Numbered from the stretch's first letter, positions 22,996-34,770 are shown. The stretch is 64,000 nt of DNA from Argentina anserina (GCF_933775445.1 NC_065874.1:17751001-17815000), one strand, 5' to 3'. Numbers and translations are program-made. The notes: generated by a model from the sequence alone, not told the origin.

Positions 22996-23772
22996 TCAAC
23001 TTGAACATCTACATCTCTCATAATATGGGCCGGAAACTATAGCTAAGGTTGAAGGAAACATTTTACCATTTCTGATTTTGTAGTGAAATTCCCACCAAGC
23101 TATTTCCTTTAGGGCTGAAATAGGAACTTGTGCGCTTTCAGGACCCTCCAAATACTTGATCATTGCACCGCCTTCCTTTGAATTTTCTTTTTCTTTTTCT
23201 TTTGCATGGACTCCATACAATTCTTTCGTCAGGGCATTGTAGCTTCTTAACAGATGTTCTTCGTCTTCCTCATAGAAAGCTTGTAGAACATTATTCATAA
23301 CGATCTTATGCTTGAAAGCCAATAGCTTCTCTATTTTGAATACTGGTTCTTTAAATATCTTTAAAGGATAGCCATGAACATTTTTCTTTCCAGTGACTTC
23401 AACCATTTTTCCCCCAAAATGGACTATTATGCTTTTTGGCAAAATAGCAGCCTTTAACACTTGGTATGCCTTTACCGTCTACCGTTTAAGACGGGCTAGC
23501 CGGTCTTTTACACTGAGACCGATCAGTTGACGTAGTATCCTTGGGACACAATGAATACTCTTTACCGAGTTTTTCTTATTCATCAGAACCCCCTTGGGAC
23601 ACAATGAATACTCAATACCTCTCTCGGACTTTTGATCCCAACCCCCTGGTTGAATCATGTCTTGAGTTTTAGCCGGAGTCGATGCAGCTGCTTCATAAGA
23701 CACAATGAATTGATAGCCTGGTATGTCATGTAGAGGTCCAATAGTCTTGTCTCCTTTTTGTATTAGTTCCAA
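22996..23772 (-). pseudogene. Downstream region of the caulimovirid copy
   Basis: Two open minus-strand frames (23479-23772 and 22996-23460) follow RNase H and are separated by stops. They probably belong to the viral region 3' of the polymerase. I do not recognise a defined domain. A 22 bp sequence with CCTTGGGACACAATG is duplicated at ~23536 and ~23590. Confidence 0.45.
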
Positions 23773-23814
23773 AGACTCTGTGGTTTCGATCTCCTGCTCT
23801 TAGGATTTTTCCTT

Positions 23815-24240
23815 TCATCTTCATCTCCCTCTTCTCTTCGAAATGTTGTCATTTCTCTCGTAAGAGCGTCAGGCAAGAAGTTCTTGTTACCTGCAATCAT
23901 TTTCACATCATATTCATATTGGGATAAAAACATTTGTCACCTCAATACTCTCTCTCTATCTACTGCATCAGTTAATTTGTAGTTTTTAAAAATTTTAACT
24001 CTTTTGTTGTCAGTTCTAACTACAAATTTATTTCCTAGGAATGCTTCAGCGCCTTTGATGCTCTTGATCAGAGCTAACATCTCTTTATCCCCAGTGAAAT
24101 ATTTTAATTTTTCCGCATTAAACTTTCCTGATAGAAACTTACAAATCTTTCCTAATTGGGGTCTAGGGTCATGGCCAGAACTACTCCTGCCCAGTAATAA
24201 TCATATGCATTTGTCAACAAGATGATTTAGTCTCCTTCTT
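23815..24240 (-). pseudogene. Caulimovirid RNase H fragment
   Basis: Minus strand contains a degenerate NAYDYYWAGVV start (normally D-A-S-x-x-x-W-G-G), an L-x-T-x-x motif and the typical end RWQMFLSQYEYDVK-like then AGNKNFLPDALTRE. Several stops are present. Confidence 0.75.
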
Positions 24241-24289
24241 CCGACAACTATCAGAGGGGTAGATTTTGGGTTAACTCCTTTGGAAAATA

Positions 24290-24719
24290 GACGGAGCGTT
24301 CTTGAGACCAAACGACATAATCAGCCATTCGTAATGCCCTTGCGGTGTTCCAAAATTTGTTAAGACTATGGAATCAGGGTGCATTTTCATTTTCCAAAAA
24401 CCTGATTTAGCGTCAAACTTTGAGAGATCTTAGCTCATTTGAGTCGGTTTATGAGAACTCTCACTTGAACTATCTGATAACCGTCTTTAACGGTTTTCTT
24501 GTTGACATCTCTGTAGTCAATTACCATCCTAGCTTTTCCCCTTACTTGTTCAGCATGATTTCTTACTAGGAAGGCTAGAGCATGATGTGGAGTACTATTT
24601 GAAGATCTGATTAACCCTTTTTCAAGTAGTTCTTGAACCTGGATTTCCATTTCTTTCATATCTTCTTCCCTATAATGAGGGATGACCTTGACATGACAGA
24701 TGACATTGGCATCATGCAT
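24290..24719 (-). pseudogene. Caulimovirid reverse transcriptase fragment
   Basis: Fingers and early palm motifs are visible: QELLEKGLIRSSNS, RMVIDYRDVNKKT, then FDAKSGFWKMKMHPDS and GHYEWLIMSFGLKNAP. There are frame changes near 24430. The segment that would carry the catalytic YIDD box is absent between about 24230 and 24290, so the enzyme could not work. Confidence 0.8.
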
Positions 24720-25219
24720 TTAGAGCTGACAATATACCGGGTCTCTATCCCAGTATAATTGAGGATTTTCACTTATTACCGCTTTTAACAACCTTTCTAT
24801 TTCTGCAATGGTTGGCACCCTTTTTTGCTCTACTTTGTTCGCATATACCTTCAGATTATGCTCTCTTATATATTATTCCTCTCCATCTGAGCTTCCTTCT
24901 AATGAATCTGAATCAGATCCTCTTTCAGGTAAATCGAACTCTTCTCCTGACTCAGAATTTTTTAGATTCTATGTTTGACACTATCTCACCTTGATCTTTC
25001 AAATGGTCTTTTAGCAGTAAAATGGGCTCCAAAATTAGCTTGTAATCACCACTCTTCGCTGAAGATCTCTGATATTGATCCGTAAATCTTTTTCCTATGA
25101 CACTTATTGCTTCTGTAAGCCGAGATTCCCAAAAGAACTTATGGTTCTTCTCAAATTCAATCATTTGTGGGAATCACAGTGTGTTGGAGAATGAAATCAT
25201 CTCCGATCAACACATCAGC

Positions 25220-25468
25220 TCATTGGCTTTCATATTGCCAGATGACCTTGCAGATAAAGCTTCCTCCGCCTAAAGAAATGTTAACATTGTGAGCCATAGT
25301 GTTTATGACTATTTCATGTTCCCCCATAGCAACTCTAGTGACTGATATTGGAGATTTTTCCCAATATTCGTCTAGGATGACATATCTTTTTGCGAGTGTG
25401 TACCTGGAGCCGCTATCCACGAACGCATGCAGGTGGTATTTCTTGTATTTGGGGAACTTCAATCTCAT
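25220..25468 (-). pseudogene. Caulimovirid aspartic protease fragment
   Basis: The minus-strand reading contains the active-site triplet DSG in AFVDSGSRYTLAK, normal for pararetroviral pepsin-like proteases. It sits between coat protein and reverse transcriptase as expected. Flanking open frames (25465-25710, 24952-25164) are parts of the same polyprotein in other phases. Confidence 0.7.
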
Positions 25469-26157
25469 AGTGATGTAGTTGCTAAATCTACTAGTCTAAA
25501 CTTGCTTAACTTGTTCTTTGATTTGTGCAACTTGCCGTTCCATGAAAGGATTAACTCTTTCAATGATATGATTCTTGATGAGATTTGATGTACCTCTGAT
25601 AGTTTAACAGACTTTCTTAATCCTTTTTTCTGACTTGATGAAGTCACCAACTTCATTTTTTTTAAGTCTTCTTCTAACTTGACCTTTTTCAACTCCTCTT
25701 CTTGTTCCATTGAATCATGGAACTCTTTATATTCTTGTTCAACAAGAATATCGGCATCTTTTTATGCTGTTCTACGACCTAATTCTACTATGAAGCACTC
25801 TCGATGATAAGTTTCGCATGTACTTTCACAGTACATTGGGATTAACTCATTTTATGCACATTTATAGAAATCACAGGTGAATTTTTTTGGATTAGGGTAG
25901 AAATTGTTGATAATATCAAGGGTATTTTGTTTCCAATTGAGAAACTGCAACACAACAATAGGACGATATCCTTCATCGTTGTCTTCTACTTCTGAACTTT
26001 TTGAAGAGGCTTTCTTGAAATCATCTTCTGATGGGTACTCTAGAGAATAGACTAAATCATTCTCTTCATCAAAATATGCTATTTCGAACCCTTTTAAGTT
26101 TGCATACTCAATTGCTTCTTCATACTCTTCAATTAGGGCTCTTGATGATCTTTTATC

Positions 26158-26600
26158 CTTTTTGGACACTCATTCGCATAATGTTATTCTGCTTTGCACA
26201 TCCAACATCTGCATTTCTTTACATCTCTAGTAGAACCAGGATTTGTTTTCTTTTTCTTGAAAAATCTTTTCCTATGAATAGATTTTCTTTTTTCGCCTTC
26301 AAGTCTTCTTTTGAAGTTTCTCTAGAAATTGTACTTCTTTTTAGAAGAGAAAATCTTCTTTCCGGCTTTGTTGGTAGATAACTTCTTCTTGTATTTTCTT
26401 TCCGTGTGACATCCCCACTGCGTATGAGTCTCCAATATCTTGGGATACATATTTTCAACTCCTCTTGGTTGTTTTTTGCAGTTTTGGACTTTCTATTCTC
26501 TAAGTGATAGAAGTGTTTTTAAATCTGGAGAGGATGTCCATTGTGATATCATCCGGTATATATGTGCTTTCACTTCACCATTCCAACACTTTCGGTTGTT
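26158..26600 (-). pseudogene. Caulimovirid coat-protein C-terminus with zinc knuckle
   Basis: Minus strand shows a lysine/arginine-rich stretch then a CX2CX4HX4C knuckle near 26160-26215, interrupted by a stop at the glycine normally before the histidine. The acidic segment that follows (26169-25852) is in a different frame, so an indel lies in the short A run at the knuckle's end. This is the RNA/DNA-packaging part of the capsid protein. It is not functional. Confidence 0.75.
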
Positions 26601-26739
26601 TACTTATTGTGATATTAATTCATGCATAAATTTTCTTTTTATGTATCATTAAGATATGCGAGATAGGGATTGCATCGTATCAGTGTGTTGGCGGAAATGA
26701 AAGGAGAATCTGATCTCCACTGGCGGCTAGGGTCTTCTT

Positions 26740-27347
26740 TAGGGTCGGTCCTAGGGCTATGCTTAGCAGGCGGCCGCCTAGAGCCTCCAAACCAAGTAGG
26801 CCTTGAAAAAAAAGCTGTGTATATAATATTATTATATGTAAGGTTAAGGTGAAGTAAAGAGTTCTAGATTTTCTAAATTTTTCTTTGCGGATGTGACTCT
26901 ACGAGTTCTAGTTAATTCTGATAGGCTTCATACAGTCATATTTTTATCTTGTTATTTCGTTGGCTATATCTATAATTATTTTTCTCATATTGTAATTGTT
27001 CGCCATTTGCTCGTCCATAAAAGATCAATTCTTTGATTTTTTTAGTTTCCAGCATATTTGGGAATTGGGCAATAGAGAAAGAACAATTTGAATTCAACTA
27101 TTCAGCTTGATTTATCCCCTAACGGCCGTGTTAGGGGGGCTCATTTATAGGTTTTTTGTTTTTTGTAAAAAACTATTGAATTTAACTAGCTTGTGGGTAA
27201 GTTTTGTTTGCAAATTTTAATTCGCAAGCTCTTTTCAATTCGTAAACTATCTTGCGTTCGTTAAAAAATATTGTGACTACAATAAAAGATAAGAGGCCCC
27301 ATCTTTTTGGTCCGCCTATATCCCCTAAAATCTCAAGGCCGACCCTA
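26740..27347. mobile_element. Non-autonomous hAT-like element, 608 bp
   Basis: Terminal inverted repeats TAGGGTCGGTCCT and (inverted) TAGGGTCGGCCTT. Eight-bp flanks GTCTTCTT and GTCTTGCT match at seven positions, as expected of an aged hAT duplication. No coding capacity. Confidence 0.75.
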
Positions 27348-27446
27348 GTCTTGCTCACGGGATCAAGGTGCGGTGGCAGCTGCTGTTTGTATCTTGGCTA
27401 GGATTTGAGTTTGTTTGGTTCTGGATTTTGTTATGGGCCCAAACTT

Positions 27447-29474
27447 TGATAGAGCGTTTTGTTAGAACGTCTATAAAATACCCTGAAAAACATCATCGTT
27501 AGTATAGAATAAGCAGGGATCGTTCAGTCCGGGGAATCAAAAGGGCCTCAACACTTATCATGTTATTGGGGGATTTGATTTGGATTCTAAAACTACAACT
27601 TAAAATAAATCCTAAATTACTTATATACAATTGATCATCCATTCATCACATAACCAAAACACGAATTCTACTCAAGAAACATGTATAACACATATAGAAC
27701 AACATATAGGCAGCGACTTAGTTTGATTAAATCTAAGTCCATTTCAATTCTAATTCTAATTAGAGTCTGAAGGGTTCATCTAATCGTTACGACTTCTTAA
27801 TTATTTAGAACCAACGAAGCGTTCAATCCTAAACATATGCTACAAAGAGTTCAACATAACGAAGCGTACTAGTTAAACAACAAAGTAGCACATAAGCACA
27901 TTAAGTCGAATTGGAGACATGTAAGCAAGCATGGCGTCACTCATCTTGATTAAGCATGCAAATTCCTAGAACTATCACAACCCTAAACAAGTATCAATAA
28001 TTGAAACACGAAGCGCATATTCAATCAAAGAACACTTTGGTGAATTAAATCGCAACCCTAGGAGAACCATGGCCTTGGCTTCCTCAAGCATTGATTTAGA
28101 TGTACGAATTCAAGGAATTAATTGAAATAAAACCTAAATTAATTTCGAAAATCCTACTGCCCTTAGCTATTATACACGGCTTAAACACATATTCAAGAGT
28201 TTATACAATCAAAACATAAAACCAAAGAAGTCTGAATTTATGTTCTTCACATATAAAACCGAAAATCACATCCAAGGATTCATACAATGAAATCGAAATT
28301 TGCAGAAAACCAAAAGAAAATTTACAAGCCATGGATGAATCACACATTAGAAACCTTGAAGGATGGAGGAAGATGAATTCGGTGGTGGAAGAGGCAAGAT
28401 GATGACACGGCTTGGTGGTGATGGATGAAGGTTTTTGGCTTGAATTTTCTGGATGGATTTAGGCAGCAATTCGGCTAGCTTTGTGAGAGAATGGTGATGC
28501 CAAATATGAAGGGAGGCCGAGCTATATATAGAGGAAGGAGGAGAGGAGGCTGCTAGGGTTTGTTATGGGCTGGATCAATGAGATTACACGGCTGTGATCT
28601 TTTCTCTTTAATTGGATCGAATGGCTCTCCTTGTCTTCCTTGTAGAACAAGCTCTTCTCTCCTTGTTTCTCTCATGGGCTGCACACGACTGGACTCCTTC
28701 TCCTTGGCTGATTGCTAGGCACGGCAAGACTCCTATTTTCTCTCTAAAGCTTCACACACAAGGCTCCTTATTTATCTCATAATTTGCTGAATTATCCCAT
28801 GCATCATCTCTTTATTTTCTGAATAAATACACGGCATTGGACTCCTTCTCCATTGTGGATTTGTATTCATGCCGTGAGGAGCTCTCCTTGTCCAACATGG
28901 ATTCCTTGAATTATCTCTTCAAATCTGAAAATAAATAAAAAACCGAAATTAGTAAGAAGAGTTAATGCATTTCGAAACTTATGTCTTAATCTAGACATTT
29001 GTTGTCTTAAAAAGACACATGTAGTAGATGAGCTCAACTAGATTAGGAAAGTTTCTAATTTGCAAAAAGGAAACTTACTAGAATAAGTAAGTTACTAGAA
29101 CAGGAAAGTTCATTTAGGAAAGTTTCGTAATAAGAGTTTGAGTTCAAGCAGGACTTTCTAAAATGGTAAGTTTTCTAGTCTAACAAGGATTCCTAATGCA
29201 AACATGACTCTCAAGATATCGCCAATGTGACCAAAACGTAGAAAGATAAAGACTCTTAATTCAACTAGGTTTCCTAGTCCTATAAGGATTCCTACTCAAA
29301 CATGAACTCTAGACCAATTCTTCGTTTTTAACTCGTTTAAGCACAAATACACATCCATAACCGTCATAGACTCCTATTGTGACTCAATGACTCGATATTA
29401 CAACAATAAGGGTTAAGCAAAGTACAAATGGAGGTAAAAATATATTAAGAACGTAGCACAAAGTGCTCCTATCA
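27447..29474 (-). repeat. 3' LTR (~2.0 kb)
   Basis: Starts TGATAGGAGCACTTTG on the minus strand. It contains a CTATATATAG box near 28523-28532, a likely promoter element. No genes. Confidence 0.8.
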
Positions 29475-29966
29475 ACTACCCCACACTTGGCTTTTGCTAG
29501 TCCCTTAGCAAAACAAAACAAAACTACACAAAACACTATTGCCCCTAAATAATTGCCTTAGAATCTCAAAACACATAGCTTTCAAGTTTAAGCATTTGAA
29601 TGTAAGCACATAAATTCCAAGTTTCATAAACATGCTTCATAGTATGAATAAGTAAGAAATGAGACAATAGGCACAAAACATGTTTAGTCAATTCAATCCT
29701 CCTCACAAGGCATACTCTATTCTTTTCACTCAGATTCATGGTTATAATTCACACACAAGTATATGCAAGAGGAAGGATAATAAAGCATCAAATAGCTTGC
29801 ATATTTCAACAAATGAAAGCACTTTGTGAATAACAAAAGGAAAACCTCATTTAACAACTAAGTGCACAAATGAACCAAAACCATATGCTCAACTCTTGTG
29901 ATCATCTCCACAAACCAAGTTTTGCTCATTTTAAGAATCATTAGGATCATTAGATAAGGGTGAATG

Positions 29967-30171
29967 TTTCCTAGTCCTATAAGGATTCCTACTCAAACAT
30001 GGACTCTAGACCAATTCTTCGTTTTTAACTCGTTTAAGCACAAATACACATCCATAACCGTCATAGACTCCTATTGTGACTCAATGACTCGATATTACAA
30101 CAATAAGGGTTAAACAAAGTACAAATGGAGGTAAAAATATATTAAGAACGTAGCACAAAGTGCTCCTATCA
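29967..30171 (-). repeat. 5' LTR stump, direct repeat of 29270-29474
   Basis: 205 bp almost identical to 29270-29474, beginning TTTCCTAGTCCTATAAGG on the plus strand. Confidence 0.93.
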
Positions 30172-30452
30172 AACTTATTTATTTAATTTTATTGTATTGT
30201 TTTTATTTTTAATAATGCTCATTTTCAATGAGTATGGTGAGTCTTGGCCCTGTATCGGTTGTCTTTAGGTGGCACATTTGTGTGCTTTCTATGGATCAAG
30301 TGTAATATGTAGTTTAGTTTTTTATTTTACCTAGTAGGTAATAATGCCGGCCTAGAGTGGATTGTCACTCTTTGCTTGATTTTTGTGATCGTATGAGCCT
30401 TGTGCTCGTATTGACTTATACTTCGTTTCATTCCCCTAAAAAAAAAGTGGTC

Positions 30453-31588
30453 CTTCCCAAATGGGGTCCGCTTAATATTACTTTCGTCGATCAAGTGGTT
30501 TCATATGGCTACTCATATTGACTTAACTTCTCCCATTTTCAAGCAGCTCTGTTACTTGACCATTTTCATTTTACGGGCATGAAAGGCGGACAACCAAACT
30601 AGCCACAGAAACCAAATTGTATGATATAATCAAAAAACAAATTGCTTTTAAGGATGGGTTTTTTAGAACCACCACACGAGCGAGGCTCGATCATTTCCAC
30701 GCCCATTAATTATATATATGTATATATAGATATATAAAAGACAAATGTCTTGATCCGAACGAGATATAGAGCCTGAACTTCGATCACAAGCGTATGTACT
30801 AGAGTATTCTTCAGAGAGCACATCATGAAGGGAAGTAGGACTGTAGGAGCCGAGGTTCACCTACACACGTATATACTGATTAACTACACAATCCAAGCTA
30901 CTGAAATGCGTCAATTCTATGGGAAACATACATTGTTTGCTTCACAATAAGTGTGTCGGTTAACAATAGCTAGCATCGAACTAGTGCACATAAGTTCTAC
31001 AATATATCTTCACTGTCCGACTAAACTCAGTAACGACATTATTGATAGTGTTTAGAAGCTGATAGTGTCCCTGATATTTACCAAATTGTTAGATGTTTGT
31101 GTGTATATATTGGGTTAATCTAGTATACATCAATGTATGTTATACATCCTACATCCAACGGTTGATAACGGATATTATTTTTTTGACCCCACTCATAAAA
31201 CAATATCGACCGTCGGATGTGGGATGTATAGCATACATTGATGTATACTAGAATTTTTCGTATATATTATTATATTCAAATAATAAAATAATTTGAATTT
31301 CCTATTTGTTTCGATTACATTGAAATTTCCTACGAATTTGAATATATAGATAGTACTCTAGTAATTTTGATTATAACATTTTGAGAAGAAATTTCCAAGA
31401 AAGCATGAATCGTATTGTTAATTTTCGACTTACGCGTGGTTATTTGTATATATATTTGCCTAGTCAAAGCAGCCATGGACGGCTACACATTCGATGAATG
31501 AGCAGAACCATACTTGATAATAAACAACACAAAGTCCTCAGGTTTGACTAGCTAGCTTGCCCTGCAGGGTAATCTATGGATCCATCTC
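30453..31588. other. Intergenic, upstream of small-protein gene 1
   Basis: AT-rich with a foldback at 31120-31251. The minus-strand frame at 30663-30860 crosses a TA run and is not convincing. Otherwise nothing recognised. Confidence 0.5.
31120..31251. mobile_element. Foldback MITE, 132 bp
   Basis: Arms CTAGTATACATCAATGTATG (left) and its near-perfect inverse on the right (CATACATTGATGTATACTAG) extend for ~45 bp each, through TACATCC-ACATCC-AACGGT versus ACCGTC-GGATGT-GGGATGTA. Confidence 0.8.
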
Positions 31589-31596
31589 TATAAATA
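31589..31596 (+). promoter_or_regulatory. TATA box of small-protein gene 1
   Basis: TATAAATA, 173 bp before the proposed ATG and followed by a plausible leader. Confidence 0.55.
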
Positions 31597-31768
31597 AGTG
31601 AACGACATCCCTGCTAGCTACCAACCCAAATATTTGAGCCTGCAGAAGCATATTTACCCTCTCAGTACTATTGTCTTTTGCTATATCGATCTTCTGTTCT
31701 GCCCATTCATTTCTGTGCTACTTGATAAGTTTCTGGATCAGCTAAACCAGTCACTACACTACCAATCA

Positions 31769-31969
31769 ATGGCAAGTTTTTCAGCTCTCCTCAGTTGCTT
31801 CATGCCTTCATCATCGTCACAGGTTTCCGATGATGCAGGAAATGCTAATATTGCAAAAGCTTCTTCCTCAAAAGATTCCAGAAAGGGTAAATCGTCAAAG
31901 TCATCGTCATTGCGAGCTCCAATAGTAGTTTCTCACTTTCCCCATAACTCATATATCTCGCGCCTGTGA
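31769..31969 (+). CDS. Small protein, MAxFSAxLxCF / SHFPHNSYISRL family, copy 1
   Basis: 66 aa from ATG 31769. I prefer this start to the longer frame from 31598 because similarity to the other two copies begins here and the upstream part lies right after a TATA box. The N-terminus MASFSALLSCFMPSSSSQVS is followed by a Ser/Lys-rich linker (SSSKDSRKGKSSKSSS) and a conserved tail APIVVSHFPHNSYISRL. No signal peptide or membrane segment is evident; Cys10 lies in a short hydrophobic N-terminal patch. It is one of three paralogues here (37909, 47294). Function unknown; the C-terminal block is shared exactly with copy 2, so selection on it is likely. Confidence 0.75.
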   Translation: MASFSALLSCFMPSSSSQVSDDAGNANIAKASSSKDSRKGKSSKSSSLRAPIVVSHFPHNSYISRL

Positions 31970-32813
31970 TCAGTTCTTTGACTTCTTTCGAAAGAATAGA
32001 ATATCGATCTGCACTTCAGAAGAAGGGTGTCATGCTTCTCTAATTAAGCTGTCTGATACTGCACGCTGTTCCTATCGTGATTTACGTATGGCTCTGATTA
32101 ATTTACCACACAAGGCCGGCAGCCCTCTGGAGCTGGGCTAGATGCTGGTCTTGTTCGATTACCAGTCGCCACTGGCCAGTTCTCAAGACTTCAAGCCTGA
32201 AGACAAGAATCACAGCTTCGATAATTGTTGTTAAATTTACATCTATATATATATTTTTAAAAGTTCTTGGAAGTTTTGAAGTGATGTTGTAAAATAAAGG
32301 TAGTTATATATATTATTGTTTCATGATCTTTTCAAATGCATATACATGAGATAATGAAGATCAAATTTCCAAATCACACATCTAATTAGTTGTGGATATT
32401 CTTCTTCAGAAGAAGAAATGGACAATATATTATCCCTGTGACCTGTACGTAATGAAAACAAAATACTTCTTGTGACTCGATCATGACAATATATTGTTCA
32501 AGTAACGACGGGAAAAGATTGATTTAGAGCCGCCATACATTTTAAGTGGTCCAAAACGCTACATATGCTTTCCAACCACATTGGGCGTAATTTCTTGACG
32601 TCGATCCTCTCAATTTTATTTTCTATTACTCGATGTCTCGATCAGTTTCTGGGTGAGATAGCAAACGAAAGATAATTACTTAGGTACAAAGAGTCCATGG
32701 GATACTAGACTAATTGTCATTAATCTACTAATTATCTGGTCCATTAAAATGTGACATGCATAATGGCATAATACATGCATGAGGTAGGCAGGTAGCGCTA
32801 GGCTTCAACGTGG

Positions 32814-32845
<32 letters not shown>

Positions 32846-32846
32846 C
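31970..32846. other. 3' UTR and intergenic with (TA)n run
   Basis: No gene recognised. A (TA)n microsatellite fills 32815-32844 and directly abuts the next LTR. Confidence 0.6.
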
Positions 32847-34364
32847 TGTCACGGGCCGACTTACTACGCAGCGAAATATGACCCGTGCGGCGTCAAGAAT
32901 ACTCTTAACCAAAGCCAGCCTAACTCAACATGCATCCATGATGCCAACTTTCTTTTCTTACTTGTGCGCCTCCCGTGTCATTCCGATCTTTCGCTCTTAA
33001 TTCCTTTCTTGTGAGGTTCCACCAACGAAAGCTACTCACACATGAATATCACAACTTGTGACTTACCAATCGCTTCCTCGTATCATGGTACTCTCATGCC
33101 ACTCGCTCAACCGATAGGCTTCCATGCCATCTGCTTACCGATCACTTCCTGGTGTCATGGTACTCCCATGACACTCTCCCAACCGATAGGCTTCGCCATC
33201 CGCTTACCGATCGCTTCATGGTGTCATGGTACTCCCATGACACTCGCCCAACTGATAGGCTTCCATGCCATCCCGGCTAGTGCTAACCCCTTACTAACAA
33301 GCGTGCACCTTGCACCTCGTAGCAAGCGGCATGACAGTAGGACGAGACCTTGGCGGTCCTCGCTTCCTTCTATCTGACAGTCCCTTGGAAGCATGCGCAC
33401 GTTACTTGCCTCCTGAGCATCCATCATCATGTTCACTCGACATATAGGCATCCCTTGTCACACTTCACCCATGGGGGTAATCTTATGGCAACTCGGCCCC
33501 AGGGTGTTAACTTGTTGGGCAACTCGCCTCCACGGCTTGCGTCCCATATTCATCCCACATCGCATCATACATGCCAGCATACTCTTTCATAGGCCACTTG
33601 CCCGCATCTGCCCACTATAGGCTTCCCTCCTTCTAGCACGGTGTCGCCCTTTCGTGCTTGCTGGCAACTCTTTCCTTTGGTAAGGTCGAACCCTTAACCT
33701 ATGCCCACGTCGCTTTACTCCGTGGCCATTGTGCACCACGGGGTTCCAACATGTATTCCTTCAGCCCACAAGTTCACCCATGCCGCTGGCATAAGCATCG
33801 CTCACGTACGAACCTCGCCACCCGCATGGACCCGCAATATCGGCATGCCAGCCAATACTGTCCATGAGACATCCTGACTCATGAAAATGCATGCCGCCAC
33901 TCTTTGGCGACATCCGCCTGGCTCCTAGGTTTCCCAAAGTCCCCCAGGAGTGACTCGCTTAGTGCCCCATAAGGCCGGCACCGAGGGTGGTAGAGAGTCA
34001 GACACCAAGTACCCCCCCTATAGAGCATATTGGAGAAAACTAGACTTGGCAGGAGGAAACATCAAATATCTGAGGAGGGGCAACTTCCATAATTAATTCA
34101 TACAAGCTCATAAAAATATGCCGTCAAGAGCATTCAACTCTTTTCGACGTCCTGGACATTTTTCGTGTTCATACTTTTCTCAAATTCCGAGCCTAAGTGC
34201 CTCGAACCTAGAAGTTCGTCTTAATTATGAAACTGCCACCTGGACATGCCACTGACAGCCAATCACCCTGCAAACAGCATGCATGCTTGTCGCTTGACAC
34301 CCTCTCTTTAGCATAGCCCCTAGGAAGTGTCATGATGGCACAACCATTTGTGCAGCTCGTGACA
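32847..34364 (-). mobile_element. LTR of a retrotransposon with adjacent purine tract
   Basis: The unit runs from TGTCACGGGCCG to CAGCTCGTGACA, so it has TGTCACG/CGTGACA ends and a length of ~1.5 kb. On the minus strand it is preceded by AAGTGGGGGAGGG (34365-34377), an excellent polypurine tract, so it is a 3' LTR in minus orientation. A second CGTGACA-ATCCTCCCCCACTT junction occurs 73 bp further (34431-34451), so the PPT/LTR border is duplicated. No polyprotein remains. Open frames on both strands (33042-33867) lie inside and do not look coding. Confidence 0.6.
33060..33275 (+). repeat. Three tandem copies of a ~70-75 bp unit
   Basis: Each unit contains ACCGATCGCTTC, TCATGGTACTCCCATG and ACCGATAGGCTTC with variants. 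The central TCATGGTACTCCCATGA is an imperfect palindrome. Confidence 0.85.
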
Positions 34365-34452
34365 CCCTCCCCCACTTACAATGTCAATGCCCTTCATTGA
34401 CAAACGCATGCACTAACTTTGAGTGCAGCGCGTGACATCCTCCCCCACTTAA

Positions 34453-34770
34453 TGTCAATGTTCTTCATTGACGTGCACACAAATATGAAAGTTCATTTTT
34501 TTTGTGAAACTTTTGCTGATCGTTTTATACCCTAGTTATGCATGTGGGAAAATGAGTGGTTATTGAGTTTAGTGAGTGGGTAATTAGTGCTCTCCCACAT
34601 TTTCCTCTCATATAGACAGATTTTTGTTTATTTGTTTTACCGTCATAGCCCTAATTTTTATTTGTCAAGTGAAGTAATAGATGGACAAATATGAAAGTTC
34701 ATTTTTTTTGAAACTTTTGATTATCGTTTTATAGTAGTAGATATATATAGATATAGATATAGATATATAT
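34453..34770. other. Intergenic AT-rich stretch
   Basis: A phrase ATATGAAAGTTCATTTTTTTTG..AACTTTTG occurs twice (~34484 and ~34690). No gene. Confidence 0.5.

Larger units (their letters stand above)
22960..26640 (-). pseudogene. Endogenous caulimovirid (pararetrovirus) copy, degraded
   Basis: On the minus strand, in viral order, come a coat-protein end with a CCHC zinc knuckle, an acidic region, an aspartic protease, reverse transcriptase, RNase H and a downstream region. Reverse transcriptase and RNase H are of Caulimoviridae type and there are no LTRs or integrase. Many stops, frame changes and at least one deletion make it non-coding. It is an old integrated copy in the plant genome. Genus not determined. 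Boundaries are approximate. Confidence 0.85.
27447..30171 (-). mobile_element. LTR retrotransposon with truncated 5' LTR and lost interior
   Basis: The element starts TGATAGAGCG and ends GCTCCTATCA on the plus strand, flanked by AACTT on both sides (27442-27446, 30172-30176). On the minus strand: a 205-bp stump of the 5' LTR (29967-30171), ~490 bp of pre-LTR sequence ending in a purine tract (GCCAAGTGTGGGGTAG), then a complete 3' LTR of ~2.03 kb (27447-29474). Everything from within the 5' LTR to near the 3' end of the interior is deleted. The two 205-bp LTR parts differ at only two positions that I can see, so the insertion is young. Confidence 0.85.
26650..30452 (+). mobile_element. Possible LINE 3' end carrying two nested insertions
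   Basis: Removing the hAT at 26740-27347 and the LTR element at 27447-30171 joins GC-richer sequence (26680-26739, 27356-27446) to a segment ending CGTATTGACTTATACTTCG and an A9 tail at 30439-30447. This looks like a LINE tail. No ORF2 is visible, so this is an inference. Confidence 0.35.

Noticed and set aside
31598..31768. Longer start for small-protein gene 1
   Set aside because: The extension is not shared with the paralogues and begins just after the TATA box.
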